The notes: generated by a model not told the origin, from the letters alone. DNA of 64,000 nt from Intoshia linei (GCA_001642005.1 LWCA01000018.1:18488-82487), one strand, 5' to 3'; shown: positions 35,760 through 50,362, counted from the first letter of the stretch. Numbers and translations are program-made.

Positions 35760-38700
35760 TTACAAATATGGTAATCCTGGTAGAGGATCTCTTGACCTTG
35801 CAATGTTCTTAATACTCGAGTTTTTGTATAATGGTTCCGGGTTTTCGTGTTCATTAGTACTGAGCATTCTATTTTCTTCCGCTATTCTAGGTATTGTCAC
35901 GTTTGTTATTTCATCAACAAATGTAGGTGGGAGATCTGGTAGCGGTCCTTCGGTTGAACTGTGCATTTTTTTGATATTTACATAATACCCTTCATTTAAA
36001 CAGTGGGTACTCTAAAAAGGCAATATATTTGATTTAAAATAATGGAAAACTGATAAATCAGAGGTGGGGAAACTGCGGCCTTCTGAACCATCTGAATTTA
36101 TTATTAAAATACTGGTAAAAGCGTTTTTTTTAAATAAAAATGTATACATTTAATGGGATGCCAATTGTTTTTAAAATTTTTACGCAAATGTTAACAAAAC
36201 AAAATTAAGATGGAATAATTCACTTTAAAGTAAAAAGTAATGTGATATGACGGTTCCACCTAAAACATGTTTGGGAACCACTCTTTTAAAGGATTGATAA
36301 TAGTGAATAGTAGGATTTTTAAATTAGATTTTCAACGTGAATTTATTTTTTTGGTAAAATAAAAATGTGCACTCGGCAGACCTAGGTGCTGTTTGTACGT
36401 AGTACATAACAGTCAATCTAGGTAAAATATTTAAGGGTTGGTAAAATTTTGGTTTTTTCTCATAAGATTTTACTAAATTGAATAAAATATGCTAAAAATT
36501 TATCTTTCACCCCAATCATCTAAAATTTTCGTATTCATCCCTAATAAAATTATTCACCACATGAAAAACACTGCTGCATTAGATTAAATTTTATTTAGAA
36601 AGGTGCGGCCTTATTAATTTTTTTTGGGACGTTAGTTCAGCCTTCGAACAGTAAATGCTTCCCCATCTGTGGCATAAACCCATAACTGTATAATATATAC
36701 TGTATATTAAGGTGTCTCAAAAAAAATGAAAAATTATATTTTTGAACATAATTAGGTATAATAGTGATCAAGTATAAAAAAAATGATATTTCCAAAATAT
36801 TAATGCATTTCAACGAATATTGAAGATATCCTGACCATTTAAAATTTTCTATATATTACAAAATTAAAAATGAACTTTATTTTAAGATAAATTGGTGTTC
36901 GAGCTTTCAAACGTGGTACCGACTTCATAATATTGTTCTCCATGTTTAGCTATACAGTTTATTTTTTTAAATTTGTAATATATAGTATATATATAGAAAA
37001 CTTTAAATGGTCAGACTATCTTCACCGTTATTAGTTGGCTGAAAATATTTTACAATAGTTAATATTTTAGTAATACTATAATTTTAAACCCTAAGGATAT
37101 TTTTTCTAAATACCCATGAGAAACCTTATTGTATATCATAGAAAAGTAATAATTAAATTGAAAAATTACTATTTTTGATCTTTTATGAAATAGTTTATAT
37201 AATTTTATAAATCTTGCGTAATTAAATATTTATATAAATTCACAGTAACCCATACACTGTACATTGTACATAAAATACACTTTTTTAACTCAATATGGGT
37301 AAAAGTGGATTTTTGCCTTAAGGGTTGGTAAATTTTGATGTTAAGTAAAAATTGTTACATTTAAGTAGACGCCTAAAATTTATATTGTCTTTTTTTGTAA
37401 TTGTAATTTCGTTTTAGTGGCTCGCCAAAAATTTTAGCTTCAATTACCGGTTTACAAAAAATATTGAATAGTGAAAATTTAATTAATTCTCCAATTTGGA
37501 CCCAATACACCTGGAAGTAAAAAATTTCAGTGTATGATAATCAGCTTATAAATAGATTTAAAGATCTATTAAATCTGTACATTCCTGAATGGATTGGAAA
37601 TTCATTTGATGTAGATGCGGCATTTATAATACAAAATAAAATTCCGCTTTTTGAAAATTTGAGTATTCTTTTAAATAAAACTTTTATTATTAAAAAATTT
37701 TAGCATAGATTTAAAATTTAAATGTACACAATGATACTAACACTGCGACTAATACAACTTTGTAAGATTTTTCAGGTGCGAGATCAATAAGTGGGGAATG
37801 CGTGGGTTAGACTGTATATTGAAATGCACTAAAAAAATTGAAAATTTTAAAATTACAATTTCTCGAGATGTCATTGGATATGCACAGCTGGTTTCGGAAC
37901 TACAATCAGAATGTAAATTATTCGAGGAAATGACTTGATTTCCCTTAATAATACCAAAGTTGTCAATATTTTGACTTTGAGGTACTCGATATTGTAAACT
38001 AAAAATATTTATTAAGTACATATATTTCAAAATTATATAAAATATATTTTATTATTAACAAAATCTGCATCTGAAAACAGGGTTCCCAACATGGGCAATG
38101 TGGCCCAATGGGCCACTTTAATACACAAAAATAATGGACAAATTCAAAATTTTTCTATTTAACGTACAAATTATTAACCCTGACGTTTAAAAACTTTTTG
38201 TTTCAATCAATTTTACTAAAAAAGATATTTAAAAAAATGTACCTACCTGCAAACAAAAACAACTTACGACTGTGGACATTCCATGTGATCATAATGCAAT
38301 ATATCATTTTATAATGGTTCCCAATAATGGAAGAATCGACCTCTTTGGACTGATTCAAGATTTTCATTATTAATTATGTGCGTAGTTAAATCAGTGGTTC
38401 CCGATTCAAATAATGAAGGACCCCATTTCAAAACTATTTTTCATAATTTATTTTTTGGGCCCAAAGAAAACATGAAATATACATGTATAACATTTATGAA
38501 AAAATTAAAAGTTAATTTAAAATTAATCAATTTAAATCTTAAAAATAATGTGACATTTTAATTATTTATTATAGCTCATGTTAAAATATATTGTTACTTT
38601 ATTTTCATTCATAAAAAACGGACAAAAATGTCCTCTGCGAGTAGTAAAGGGTTAAGGAGAATTTAAAATATTTTTATCAAAGTTATATTTTGATTTTAGC

Positions 38701-41700
38701 CATTTTGTCAAATCGGACTTAAACTATCTCAATGTCAAAGTAAATTTTTTACGGCCGTAGTATCAACTAGTAAAGTAGCTTTGCCAGTGAATTGGTGGAA
38801 AGGTTGTGCACCCTGTAATAGAGCATGGCTTCTCAAACTAGGAATCTATTTAGTTTACATACATTATCTATTGTTATGAATATTTGTTGATACAAATGTA
38901 AAATAATTAAAATTACTTGTCTTGGAGTTGATAAATATTTCTTGAATTTGTTAAATTTTTTAAGGCTTGAATGGAAGAAGACAATTTGTGTCTACTTTTG
39001 GAGTTGCTATTTCGGCGACTTAGACTATTTTTGTTTAATGTAGCAAAGTCAGTATTCAAATTAACATAATTGACTTCATCAAAGTAATTTGTACAAATTT
39101 GCTGCCCTGTAGTAATACCCGTATTAACTTGATTAGAATAGCACAATTTTTGAAGTAAAGAATGTTTTGATCCAGAAACACAGAGAACGGAAATTATAAT
39201 TATTATAATCATAATAAAGATTAATGCAATAATAACCATAAACCACCATTTCATGTAAATTGGTTCATATTTCCAATTTTCAATGCTAATAAAAGACGAA
39301 GGAGAGCTCGGGTACCCTATTCCGTGCACATTCATCGGTACTATTCGTATTCTAAAATCAGTTTCAGGTGAGATTTCTTTCTTTGCTATCGATATATTCA
39401 TTATATTGGCATTTGTTGTTCGTAAAGATATCCATTTATCTAAATTTTTTGAGAATCAGTTAATTAAATGTCGGTTTAAAAGTTAACCTTAGCTACCTAT
39501 TTTTAATTTTGAAATTTTTTAACATGTGTAAATACTCAACTTTAATTTAACAATATAATGTGAAATGACCGGTCCATGGTCAAACACGTTTAGGGATCAC
39601 TACTTTAAAGGGTTCGTAAAATTTTTTGATACAATTTTAATAAGTACGGCCTTGTCAGATCTAGTAACTGTTTATGCAAAGTAGTGTATTCAACTTTTTT
39701 CTCAGTACTTTTTAATAAACTTTAAATATTTTACTGAAATTTTGCAGAATTGCTAGATGTTGGGATTTTATACCAAAGCCTAGACAACCGCTACATTATT
39801 ATTTCAAAAATCCCACTTTTATCCCGGAATCAATAAAATTTAATAATATTTAATAAAAATACAATTTCAATCTTTAGGGAAAATCCCCTTTTTCAAAATT
39901 TTTTTTTAAAATAAACTTAATCCAACCCAAAATAAAAAATCAAATTTTACCAACTCTTAAATGAAGAATCTGATTTTACTAAATCTTATGAGAAAACCTC
40001 TTATTCCATCCCCAAAATAAAAATTCAATTACCTACTTTTATGGGAAAAATCCTCTTTTTCCAATACTTTTTAGAAAAACACGATTTATCAAATGTTATG
40101 AGTCATAACAACAACTTATGACAAAAAAAACCAATTATTTCAACACAAAATAAAAAATCAGATTTTACCAAACCCTTCGAGGATTGTCGAACATACTCTA
40201 CCGAGTCTCCTTCCATAGAGAATTTATCGACATTTTTGTAAAATTGGTGTCTCATTTTTCAAAATTGAACATTATGATAATTTATAAATATAATAAATAA
40301 TTATAAATTGTATATTGGGATTATTATCTAATTGTTTGTGATGTAATGTAAATTTTAACAAAATACTTTTTACTGAGTTTTTTTAAAGGTACTTAAGTAG
40401 TGCTTGCGCTCGAGAAATTTCGAAAATTTAAATATTCTTAAATTTAAAATTATATTTGAAAATTTCTAAAATGTAGATAGTTATACATGCAAATTGTTGT
40501 ATGAATGCAAAAATAAAATCTTCAGAAAATAATCATTTTTAATTTTCGCTAATAAATGTAAGTGTGTACAAACAAAATAATTTCAGTTATTACAATAAAA
40601 AAACAACATTAAATTTTACGGTAATTCAATTCAGTTGTATGATTTAATTTATTAATTTGGTATTAGATTGTTTCTCTTTAAGATTACCGTTATTTTCTAC
40701 GAACATTTATAGGAATATTTTTAGTGAGAAAACTATAAGGCAAAATGCTCTATTTGGGGTACCATGATGAATTATAAAAATTCTTCTACACCTGGTTTAC
40801 ATCGTCACTTAACACGCGTACATTTTATGATCAAATCATTGGGTGAGCCTGTAAATAAAAAACAAACATAATTATTCTTCCATAATTAAAAATGTTTATT
40901 ATATTACTAACAGTATGAGTTAATATTTTTTTCGAGAATTCTCGAGAAATTGCAAGCACTATACTTAAGTATTTACAAAGTTTTGAAAATTTAAAAAGTA
41001 CTTAGTTGTACTGTGCTGGGTTAAAAAAACTAAGTTGAACACATTAGTACAACGTACATAACAGTAAAGCTAGTGTACTAATAAATAAAAAATTACGAAA
41101 TTTTTCCTGTAATTGCACAATAACTTGGTTAGACGGATCGGTAATATTATTTAAACTCAAGCCTGGAGTTTTATTCCAATTGATCAATAATCCTTCATAA
41201 ACATCATTAACGACAATATCATTTTCAACTTTGAAAACATTCTCAGAATAATCCATATTAAAACGAATAGTAAATTTTTCACCCAATCCAATTCTCGTCT
41301 CTGCAGTAATAGAGACATCATACAAACTATGAATTTTCCCTTCATAAAGTTGATAAAGACAATTGAAAAGAAGACTATCATTAAGATTAATCGTGTACTT
41401 AACAATATGCTCCTCTTTAACTTGCAATTCAACATATTCAACCAAATATGATTTAATAATTCCATTTGCTTTACGCGGTGCGCACCAAGTTACATTAATT
41501 TTAGTAACATCGTACATGAATATTTGAAAATTCTCAACTAATCCCGGTGTAGATTCCAACGTAGTTATATTTGTCTGCATAACAATATCTGACATTTCAA
41601 CTAAACCAACACGTTTAACAATAATATTATACTTTGTAAAAGGTAATAAATCTGACAGGAAAAAAAAATTGAAATTTCTGGAAACGTTATAAACTTTGAC

Positions 41701-44700
41701 TGTATTACGTGATTCACGACCCTCTTTAACTACATAAATTTGGTGTCCAATAAAAGAAAAGTAATCAAATTTTTGTGAATCAAAATTATCCCATCCGAGA
41801 CTAGCATTACAAGATTGAACATTGTGTACCTTTAAATCCGTGTACATTTTTGCAACAGGTAAATAACCTACAAAAACATTTCTAAAGTCGCCTACTACCC
41901 CGTCGCCATATTTATTGACAAAAAGAGCACAAAATCGATACCACCTTTTTGATAAATCATGGACAGTGACAATTAAACTTGATTTTACAGTCTTGTTATT
42001 ATAATGAGAAAATTGATAAACATTATTATTATTATTTACATATGTATACAACACCTTAATAAAATAATGATGCAGATTCCATGGAGCTGCTACAGGAGGT
42101 TTTATTTCCACACTGACTGAATTTTTAGTGAGAATTTCAATGTTTAATATTATTGGCACACCGGTTGGCGGGGATCCCGGAATATCAATAATACTTGTCG
42201 GTTTACTAAAAGATGAATTATGTAAATCACCACACGCCATTAAAGCACACTTGTACCTTCCGAAATAAGGTAAACTTAAATTTGCAGAATTGGCATTTTT
42301 ATCAACAATAAAAGAAACAGTTTTAAAAACACTTACATTCTCTGAAACGCGTAAATCAACAGATTTAAATAGAACGGGCCAACAATCTACAAAAAAATAT
42401 CGCACATTATTATAATATATTGTATTTCGGTAGTTATACCCGGTAAAATTCAACTTGACCATGTTGAATTCCCATTTCAAGATACCTACACCAACAGTGT
42501 TATCATAATGAAAATTGACATTAAAGGGCGCGTCTACCACATGACACGTGTCAGACTGAGATGTAATTAATGGTAAATTTACAATTTGTGATCCAAATTG
42601 AATATTAAAATTGTACAAACTATCTGGAATTGTGTGCATTACTGTATGACAAAACGTCTTGACTGGTCTAATAATTATACTCTGATTGTGTGTTTTTAAT
42701 CCAACATTTTGTAAAGTATTTCGGTATTCAAACCAAAATTTTTTCAAATGTTTTAATAAATTAAAAGAAATTTTAACAGTTAAATTTTGATTCAAGAAAT
42801 TTAAATGAATAAAATTAAAAATATTAAATTTTAAACATAAAATCGAAAATTTACTAGATATCTGAGTAAAATGAGCATATTCCAAATCAATATGAAAATT
42901 TGGTTTTGTTTTAATCCTTAAACCACGAGAATCGTTGGAATTAACAAAATAAACTCCCCAACAAGTAAAAGGTAAAATTTTGACAAAATAATCTAGAGAC
43001 GGTTCCAAATTTGTTAAATTTGCATACCGATCTCTGACAACAATTTCAGTTAACCCTAGAGAATCCTTGGCCATAACTTGAACCTTATACCCGATAATTT
43101 GTCCATTTTTATCCTTTTTATTCAATTCCATCCAATGTACATAAATTGAATTAAAAGTAGATTCAAATTTGTCAATTTCATTCCTTTGAGCGGGTACACC
43201 TTGCAAAGTGTCCGTACAAGCATAATTACCGTCCACTTGAGCACTTCCCCATTTATTCCACAAACTAACTTTGAAACAATAATGACTCATCGACTCAACT
43301 TTGACATCTACAAACGAAGTAATACTACTAACGGTTAAATTTCCCATAAATACGGCAACATTGTCAATAATTTTACTTGTATATACGGTATAATAAACGA
43401 TTTCATCATTCCAACCATACCTATGTAAATTGTCCCAGATTACCCTTACAAATTTGCCATAAACTTGAAAATTTACATGAACACGTACATTCAAGTTTGA
43501 ATTGTAGGGTTTGGAACCCAGTGTGTTTTTGCACAAAAATTCAGACGGTTCACTAGACGAAAAAACACTGACAGCAGATAATTTAAAACAGTAATTGTGA
43601 AATGGGCGTAAATTGTCAACTTTGACATACCGTTCTGTATTTTCGATAAATTTTTCAATAGGCTCAAAATTTTCACTAAAAATGGACCAACTAAGACCCT
43701 GAATTGGAGAATTTTCATTTATTCCAAAATCAAAAACATGATTAAAAATTAAGGCAGAATGGTAATGAATTTTATAATATTTAATCCTTGAATTGCCATC
43801 AAAATTCGGAATAAAAGTCAAAATCATACAAGTTGAATTTAAACTAGTTATATTCAAAAATTTTGGAATTCCCGGTGTAAAAGGCGTGGAGCCAGTTTCA
43901 GTTTCCATAATTTCAACTGGACTGTACCCAGCTGTAGTTTTAGCTGAAATTTTGACAGTGTACCTAGTTTTCGGTTTCAATTTATCAATTTTTAAAAAAA
44001 ATGTTGAATCAGACACTATAAAATTTTGATTTTCCATATTTTTTCCTTGATTTTGGTCAAAATATTCAATTTTATAATTTAACAAATTTCCATTAATTGC
44101 GGAAGGACGACTCCATGTTACAATAAATGACGTATTGAGAATATCTTTGATTTTTAAATTTTTTACTTTTGATGGAATGTCACTTTTCGTGACAATTTTG
44201 TAAACTTTAGAATATGGACCCGAACCAATCTTAGTATATACCCTGATTGAAAATAAATAATTTGTAAATTTTGATAAATTTTTCAATTCCTTAAAATATG
44301 TTGAATCGTAATTAATTAAAAGATTTTTAACGGGAATTTTCACAGTTTTGAAATTTTGAATATTCTTGTTATTTAGATTTGAAAAATTGGTAATTTCATG
44401 ACAAGATTTACAATATACAATTTCATAATATTGAGCAATACCCTTAAGATTATCACTATGCATTTGCTTCCATTTTATTCCAACAGATGTAGATGACATT
44501 GCTTCAATTTTAACAATAACGGGCGGTTCAATAGGAATTCCTTCCAAAGTGCTCACATTCATCATCTCGGAATAAACTCCTGTACCCTTTTCATTATACG
44601 CTGCAATTTGTACATCATATGCAGTAAAAACAATCAAATTCACAATAGTGTACTGCTTGGTTGCCACATCATTGACGTTTATAAATTTCCAAGTCAAATC

Positions 44701-47700
44701 AGAATAACCGCCAAGTTTATACCTAATATTATGACCCAGAAGCTTACCATTCCAAAAATATTCATCTGGTGCATCCCAGTAAACTGTAATTGACGTGTTT
44801 GTAAAGGATTTCATTTTAATATTGATTGGCGCATGGCTTGGCGGTTGAGCCGGAATAATCATTTCCTTGGAAGATTCACTTAACGGTCCTTTTCCAATAG
44901 AATTCACCGACCTGATGGAAAAAATGTAACGTGAAGACGGATGTACATTTTTCATAAGATAAGAGTTTCTATAAGCTTCAATTTCATTCAACAATTTCCA
45001 ATCACCGTCCTCAGTTTTATTTTTAAAAAATATTTCATAATTAAGTATATCACTGTTACCATCAAACCCTGGTACCCACCTGAATTTTATTCCATAATTG
45101 ACATTAATTTTTTGTAACGAAATGCTCGTGATTTCAGGCGGTCTAGGAGTTTCCAACATTCTCAAATAAGCACTAGATTTCATTTTACCCAGTTGAGATT
45201 CAATTTGACATGTGTACAATCCAATGTCATCATATCGAACAGAATTTATACATACAGTTCCATTTTCATAAAATTTAAATCTATCAATATTAACATTACC
45301 GTTAGAGTCGTACAGTAAAGAATCATCATGATACCAACGTCTATTTATCAAAACACTTGAATCGTGCTGAACTAAACAATGAAACCAAGCTTTCGAACCT
45401 TTGATAACGTTTTTATTCTGAGGAGTCTGAATAAATGAAGTTGTAATCAAAAATTTTATAGTAAATGCAGTTTTAATTGATCCAATTTCATTAGTAGCTT
45501 TGCAAAAATAATCACCATTATCGTCTATTCCATTTCCATTCGCAATTTCTAGTATAGAAGAGTTTTGTGACAGTGTGAATTTAGTAGAATTTACAATTTT
45601 CATAATCGGATCCTTTTTCCACCATGTGATTTTTGGTGGAGGGTTTCCTTTTACAATGCATTTTATCTTTACAGCAAAAGAAGTACTGTATACGTTCACA
45701 TTATTAGGTTTTTCAATGAAAACAGGCTCAGATTTTGCAAAATCTACCACTATTGGAGGAGATTTTATTTTTCCAGCAATATTTTCAACAAAACATTGAT
45801 AGTAACCACTATATGATTCCGAATTATATTTAAATGAAAGAGAACCGTCTCTGTGGATGTTGTAATTATTTGCCAAGGTTTTACTGTTCATGTACCAGTG
45901 TATATCGTCTTTTTTATAATTTAAACCAGAGTTTAATGAACAATATTCCAGTTTTATTACATCTCCTTCTTTTAGTTGACTAAAATCTACTTTTCCGTTT
46001 AGTCCCAAAATTGGTTTTAATAATACAGTTAAATGGAATTTATAAATGAATGAATCGAATTTTGACAGGGTTGATGATATTTTACAATAATAGTATGAAG
46101 TATCCTCAAGTTTTACTCTTAAAAACTTTAAATGACGTCCGTATAAGGATATTTCAATGTTATCTGATGATGTCATTACTGAATCTTGATTGCATGACGA
46201 ATCATTCAAACTATAATAAAATGTATCAAATTAACAACTACAAATGTAATTAATAAATAATTATGTATATGTATAATAATGTAAAAAAATAATTATTCAT
46301 CCATTATAATGGACGTATATATCACCTTTTTCAATGTGGGCCATGAGGTTCAAGGGATATTGAAAAAATTTATATTCTGTTACTCTTAATTTTTTAATTT
46401 AAAGACGCAAAAATTTGTAATTTGAAAGTGAGCCATTCTTTGTCATAAATTAAAAAAACGATAAATTTAAATTATATGTACCATATTTCTTTTTACGTTG
46501 TTTCTTATTTATATTCGTATATTTTCAGGATATTACAAAATTATTATACAAAATGTAATATTAAGGCTTAAATTAACTGTAAATTTACGTTTTAGTATTT
46601 ACTTACATATGTATGTAAAATAGTGCAAATAACCATGTTGCACGCTGTCATACGCGGATTTTAAGTCTATCTATGAGTATAAGTCTTGGATATTATTTCT
46701 TGTAGGTCACTTAACATTAAAATTGAAATATTTTATTTGCAATTATTATTAATTATTTTCTAAAGAAAAAACACCATCAACCCAAAACAAAACAAAAAAA
46801 TCCACGATCACTAACCCTAAAGGTAAAATCCCTTTTTCTAATTTTGTTTAAAAAATAAAATTTCACCAAATCTAAGGAAAAACCATTTAATCCAAACCAA
46901 AAAGAAAAAATCCACTTTTTCAAATTTTTTTTGAAAATTGCGATTTTACCAAACCATCCGAGAAAATACCTCTTAATTCAACCCTAAAATAAAAGGTTGA
47001 ATTTAATAAAATAAATTTAAAAAACATACATTATTAATATAGAATGCGTTTTAAAATTATTAACATTAGCGTAAACCTCAGCCTCAAAAAATAAGGATGA
47101 AAATGTTACAGATGTAAAATGTTGTTACGAGAGACAGCGACTGTTGTACCGGAACAGCAAGGCTATTTTACCAGTATTCTATTTCATATATTATATCAAA
47201 TTTCAGCATATATAAAATGAAAATATCACTAAAACCTTTTTAAAGATAAGATTCAGAAAAAAAATTATTTTAAAAGAAATTATATTTTATAATCCGTGGT
47301 GCACAGAGTGGTATTCACTCGGAAGCGCCATTAAATGTTAGGACTTGATTTAAGTAAATAATTTTTGATTTATGATGGAATGTTGTATAAAGTAGCCTTT
47401 GGTCAACACCTGAAATTCCACTAGAAAATTATATTTTTCAGTTCATAAAAATCATGCGACCTATACTATACTATTGGGAGAGCCCACCATTAGAAACGCC
47501 GCGCTAATGTACAAAATATATTTATTTATAATTATTAGTTTTATAAAAATTAAATGTGAAATATTACCATTTGAACCATTCGATAGATAAATCATCAGAT
47601 TGAAAATGATGAATAATACAATCAAATACAGCCATAGAATGAGCTGCAATGTGTAGGTTTTGAGGTTTTTCTAAAATGAGTGGTTTTTTCTGAAATTCAT

Positions 47701-48403
47701 GATCAGTATTCTCCACCATAACATTAAATTTAACAATTGGAGACTGTTGATTATCATAAATGTGAACAATTAAAGATAATTTCGCTACAAAGGTACTAGG
47801 ATACAAAGTATTGAGAATAATGATAGTTTTTTTATTTTGACTAAAAGAATAATTGACAGATTCACTAATAAGATGAATTCTATTTTTAGAATCAATTTGT
47901 TTATACCAAGAAATATTGGGATATGGATAAGCGGAAAAATCAGGCAATGTCAAATAAGAATAACTACCTTTGGTAGTAGTTAAATTGAACTCACTTGTCA
48001 AGTTAACCGATAAATGATAAATATTTAAAATTGCATCATTGCTAATTATAGAGCCAAAATCATCTGAAGCTATACAACGATATATTCCACCATCCACAAT
48101 TTCAATGTTTGACAATTTAAGTCCTCTGTTGGTAGATTTAGCAATAAATTTTCCATTCTTTAACCAACTATACGTGACTTGTTCATGTTCAGAAGATTTG
48201 GCAAAGCAATCGAAAAATTTCCGATTTCCAATATACTCTGCGCTAAATTTAGGTGGTTCTGTGATGAATCGCAACGTGCCGTATTTGAATTCTAAAGATT
48301 CATTATTTTTAATTAATTTTTATGTACCTGCCAGTACTGAATTAATTACAGATAGTAACAGCAATGTGGACATAATCAGCTTTAGCTGTATCAGAATTAT
48401 CAT
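35760..48403 (-). CDS. SDK: Sidekick-type Ig/fibronectin III adhesion receptor, 2275 aa, six exons
   Basis: A homophilic cell-adhesion receptor of synapses and epithelial junctions in other animals. Exons 48328-48403, 47568-48291, 41097-46207, 38917-39439, 37857-37998 and 35760-36011 sum to 6828 nt in phase. Exon 1 encodes a signal peptide (MIILIQLKLIMSTLLLLSVI). About six Ig domains follow, starting RFITEPPKFSAEYIGNRKF; Ig2 has LTLPDFSAYPYPNISWYK as in Sidekick. They are followed by about 13 FN3 domains in one 5.1-kb exon. The membrane region YEPIYMKWWFMVIIALIFIM (about residues 2030-2062) has the Sidekick P-x-Y-x-x-W-W-F signature. The cytoplasmic tail of about 210 residues ends DPLPGLPYL, a hydrophobic end that could bind a PDZ domain. 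Size matches vertebrate SDK (about 2.2 kaa), but introns are far fewer. The domain count is approximate. Confidence 0.85.
36059..36669. mobile_element. hAT-like miniature element in Sidekick intron (CAGAGGTGGGG family)
   Basis: Left CAGAGGTGGGGAAACTGCGG, right ccttcgaacagtaaatgctt then CCCCATCTG. It contains a segment (36157-36490) that recurs at 63034-63430. Target duplication not clear. Confidence 0.7.
36157..36490. repeat. Dispersed repeat, closely matched at 63034-63430
   Basis: Long shared runs such as agatggaataattcacttta, tttgggaaccactcttttaa and gtttgtacgtagtacataac, in the same order and spacing. A partial, more diverged copy lies near 39560-39720, and a short piece near 33646. Confidence 0.8.
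38078..38560. mobile_element. Pieces of hAT-like elements in Sidekick intron
   Basis: Contains the termini cagggttcccaacatggg (38078) and cagtggttcccgattcaaa (38392). Matching opposite ends could not be assigned, so these are partial or nested copies. Confidence 0.45.
40390..40971. mobile_element. Inverted-repeat element (TACTTAAGTA ends) in Sidekick intron
   Basis: Left tacttaagtagtgcttgc with gctcgagaaattt; right cgagaaattgcaagcac with tatacttaagta, an imperfect inverted pair of about 30 bases. The interior is shared with 20295-20530. No coding frame. Confidence 0.65.
46208..47567 (-). other. Sidekick intron 2, repeat-rich
   Basis: A 1.36-kb intron with a run of the CCCTTAAGGG-type minisatellite (46800-46990). 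The splice joins phase 2 to phase 2 (WFK to C). No other gene seen. Confidence 0.55.
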
Positions 48404-50362
48404 TGTTGATTTAAAACTACATTTAAAATCAATACCATTAAATATAAATTTTATTTTAAACTATTATAATTTGTAATAATAAAGTTATTGGAGATATTTA
48501 TATCGTTTACAGCAAATAATTTAAGCATAACGGATGCACCACAGAGTTTTTGTATTATAGAGATTAAGTGCTATGAATTACTACTGATGAGAATTAAATC
48601 CTTTGTTATTTAAATTGTGTGGTGCTTTTCCTAGTTACAAAAAATTACAATTAATTATTTGTTTTAATTATTAATCATTTATCAGCTTAACTAAGCATAG
48701 CTAAACTTTAGTGGATTTACACAAGTATAGAATTTAAAATAAATGATACATAATGGATTCATTTGTTTATTATTTTCATTCACTCTAATTTAAATTTTAA
48801 ATGATCATCTATAGTTTCATACATGAACTGATTGGAGGATAACTGATTAGTAATTACTATAAACGGCATATAATAATAAGATGATATGAATTATTACAAT
48901 TACAATTACAAGGGATCAACTAAATTTGCGGCAAAGTCCTTTCGAGTTAATTAATTTAAAAGTTTTCAGGGTAAACAAAATTTTATAAGGATTATGACCA
49001 GACAATGGACAGGTCTAGGGACCCTATGATGTATCATATCTAATAAATATTATTATAAATAAATAACGTAATGTTAGAAACAATTTTCATAATGTAGGGA
49101 AAAATTTTTTTACAAAGGACTGATAAAAAAATGAACGACTACACGCGCTTGATTGAAATGCATATAGAAACAATCACAATTTATTAATGTGTATTAATAA
49201 TAACAAAATACAATAAAAAATTGCTTTGATGATGAGATGGGTTTGTAGTGGAGGCAGATAGTGTAGATCAGAGAGAGAAGAAGACAGAATGAAAGAAATA
49301 CTATATTAAACCTTTGATATATTTTTAAAAAGTCGTCGTCTGCCGAGACGACAATTATTACACTTACCATCCAATTCCAAAGTAATCACATTTCATTCTA
49401 AAAATTTAAAACAAAAATCGTAAAATATACAAAAATGAAAAAATTTTCTGCACCAATTGTAACGTTGTAAACTAAATTTTGGTCTAAAATGAACACTAAA
49501 CATTTCATAAACAAAATTATGTATTAAAATTTACATTTTAGTTTTAAATTTTATTTTCTATGCATAATTTTAATGTCTTTAAAATTGAAAACAATTTTTT
49601 ACAATTGACAATATTAAAAACTATCAATTATGATATTTACATACTTGCTTTGTTAATGATCAATTTTTTTTTGGTTTATTCTCACAATTTCAAGGTATTT
49701 TTAGAGTTCAGTATACAGTACTAGTATGTGGTACAACTGCGAGCCAAATTTAACGGTAAAATTTGGATTATTGTGATGCGTTATAAAAGTGAAAGTCCTT
49801 TCTTTTTTTTTATATTTGTAAATATAAATACGTAGAATTTTAACGGTGACACATTTTATCGTTTTATTTTGATTTTTTTTAAAAAAGGTTTCCTTTATTT
49901 TATTTATTTTTAAAATCACTTGAAATTTAATAAAAAACATTTTAAAAAATTATTTATCATCAAATTTTATACTAGATGATTTATTTAAGAGCCATAAATA
50001 AACCAACCCTCAAGGAAAATTTCAGTTTTATCAAGCCTTTAGGGAAATTTCTTTTTAGGTTCGTAAAACTATAATTTTTCCTAAAGGGTTGATAAAACTG
50101 GATTTTTTTTCTAGGATTGGTAAAACTAGAATTTTCCCTAAGGATGAAGATGGTAAATTTTGATTTTTACTAAAAATGGTTGGATTTATGAAATTTTAGT
50201 AAACATTTTGAATCATTGGATGTGAAACCGTTAAAGTAATTTTGTAATTATTTTAAATTTTCAAAATCCATACCAGAAAATTGATTAATAAATACTGAAA
50301 CTCGGTAAACTCACGTCGGGTCGTATTGTAGAAATATGGTTTATATTATTAATTGCATTTAG
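48404..50362. other. Intergenic between Sidekick and PIGH
   Basis: Must hold the Sidekick promoter and the first exon(s) of PIGH, which I could not locate. A minisatellite run lies at 49990-50170, and a purine-rich stretch near 49245-49300 (gagagagaagaagacagaat). No other gene recognised. Confidence 0.5.

Noticed and set aside
47461-48476. Open frames on both strands overlapping the Sidekick Ig exons (for example 48039-48476 plus strand)
   Set aside because: Antisense shadows of the conserved Ig exons; no domain similarity of their own.
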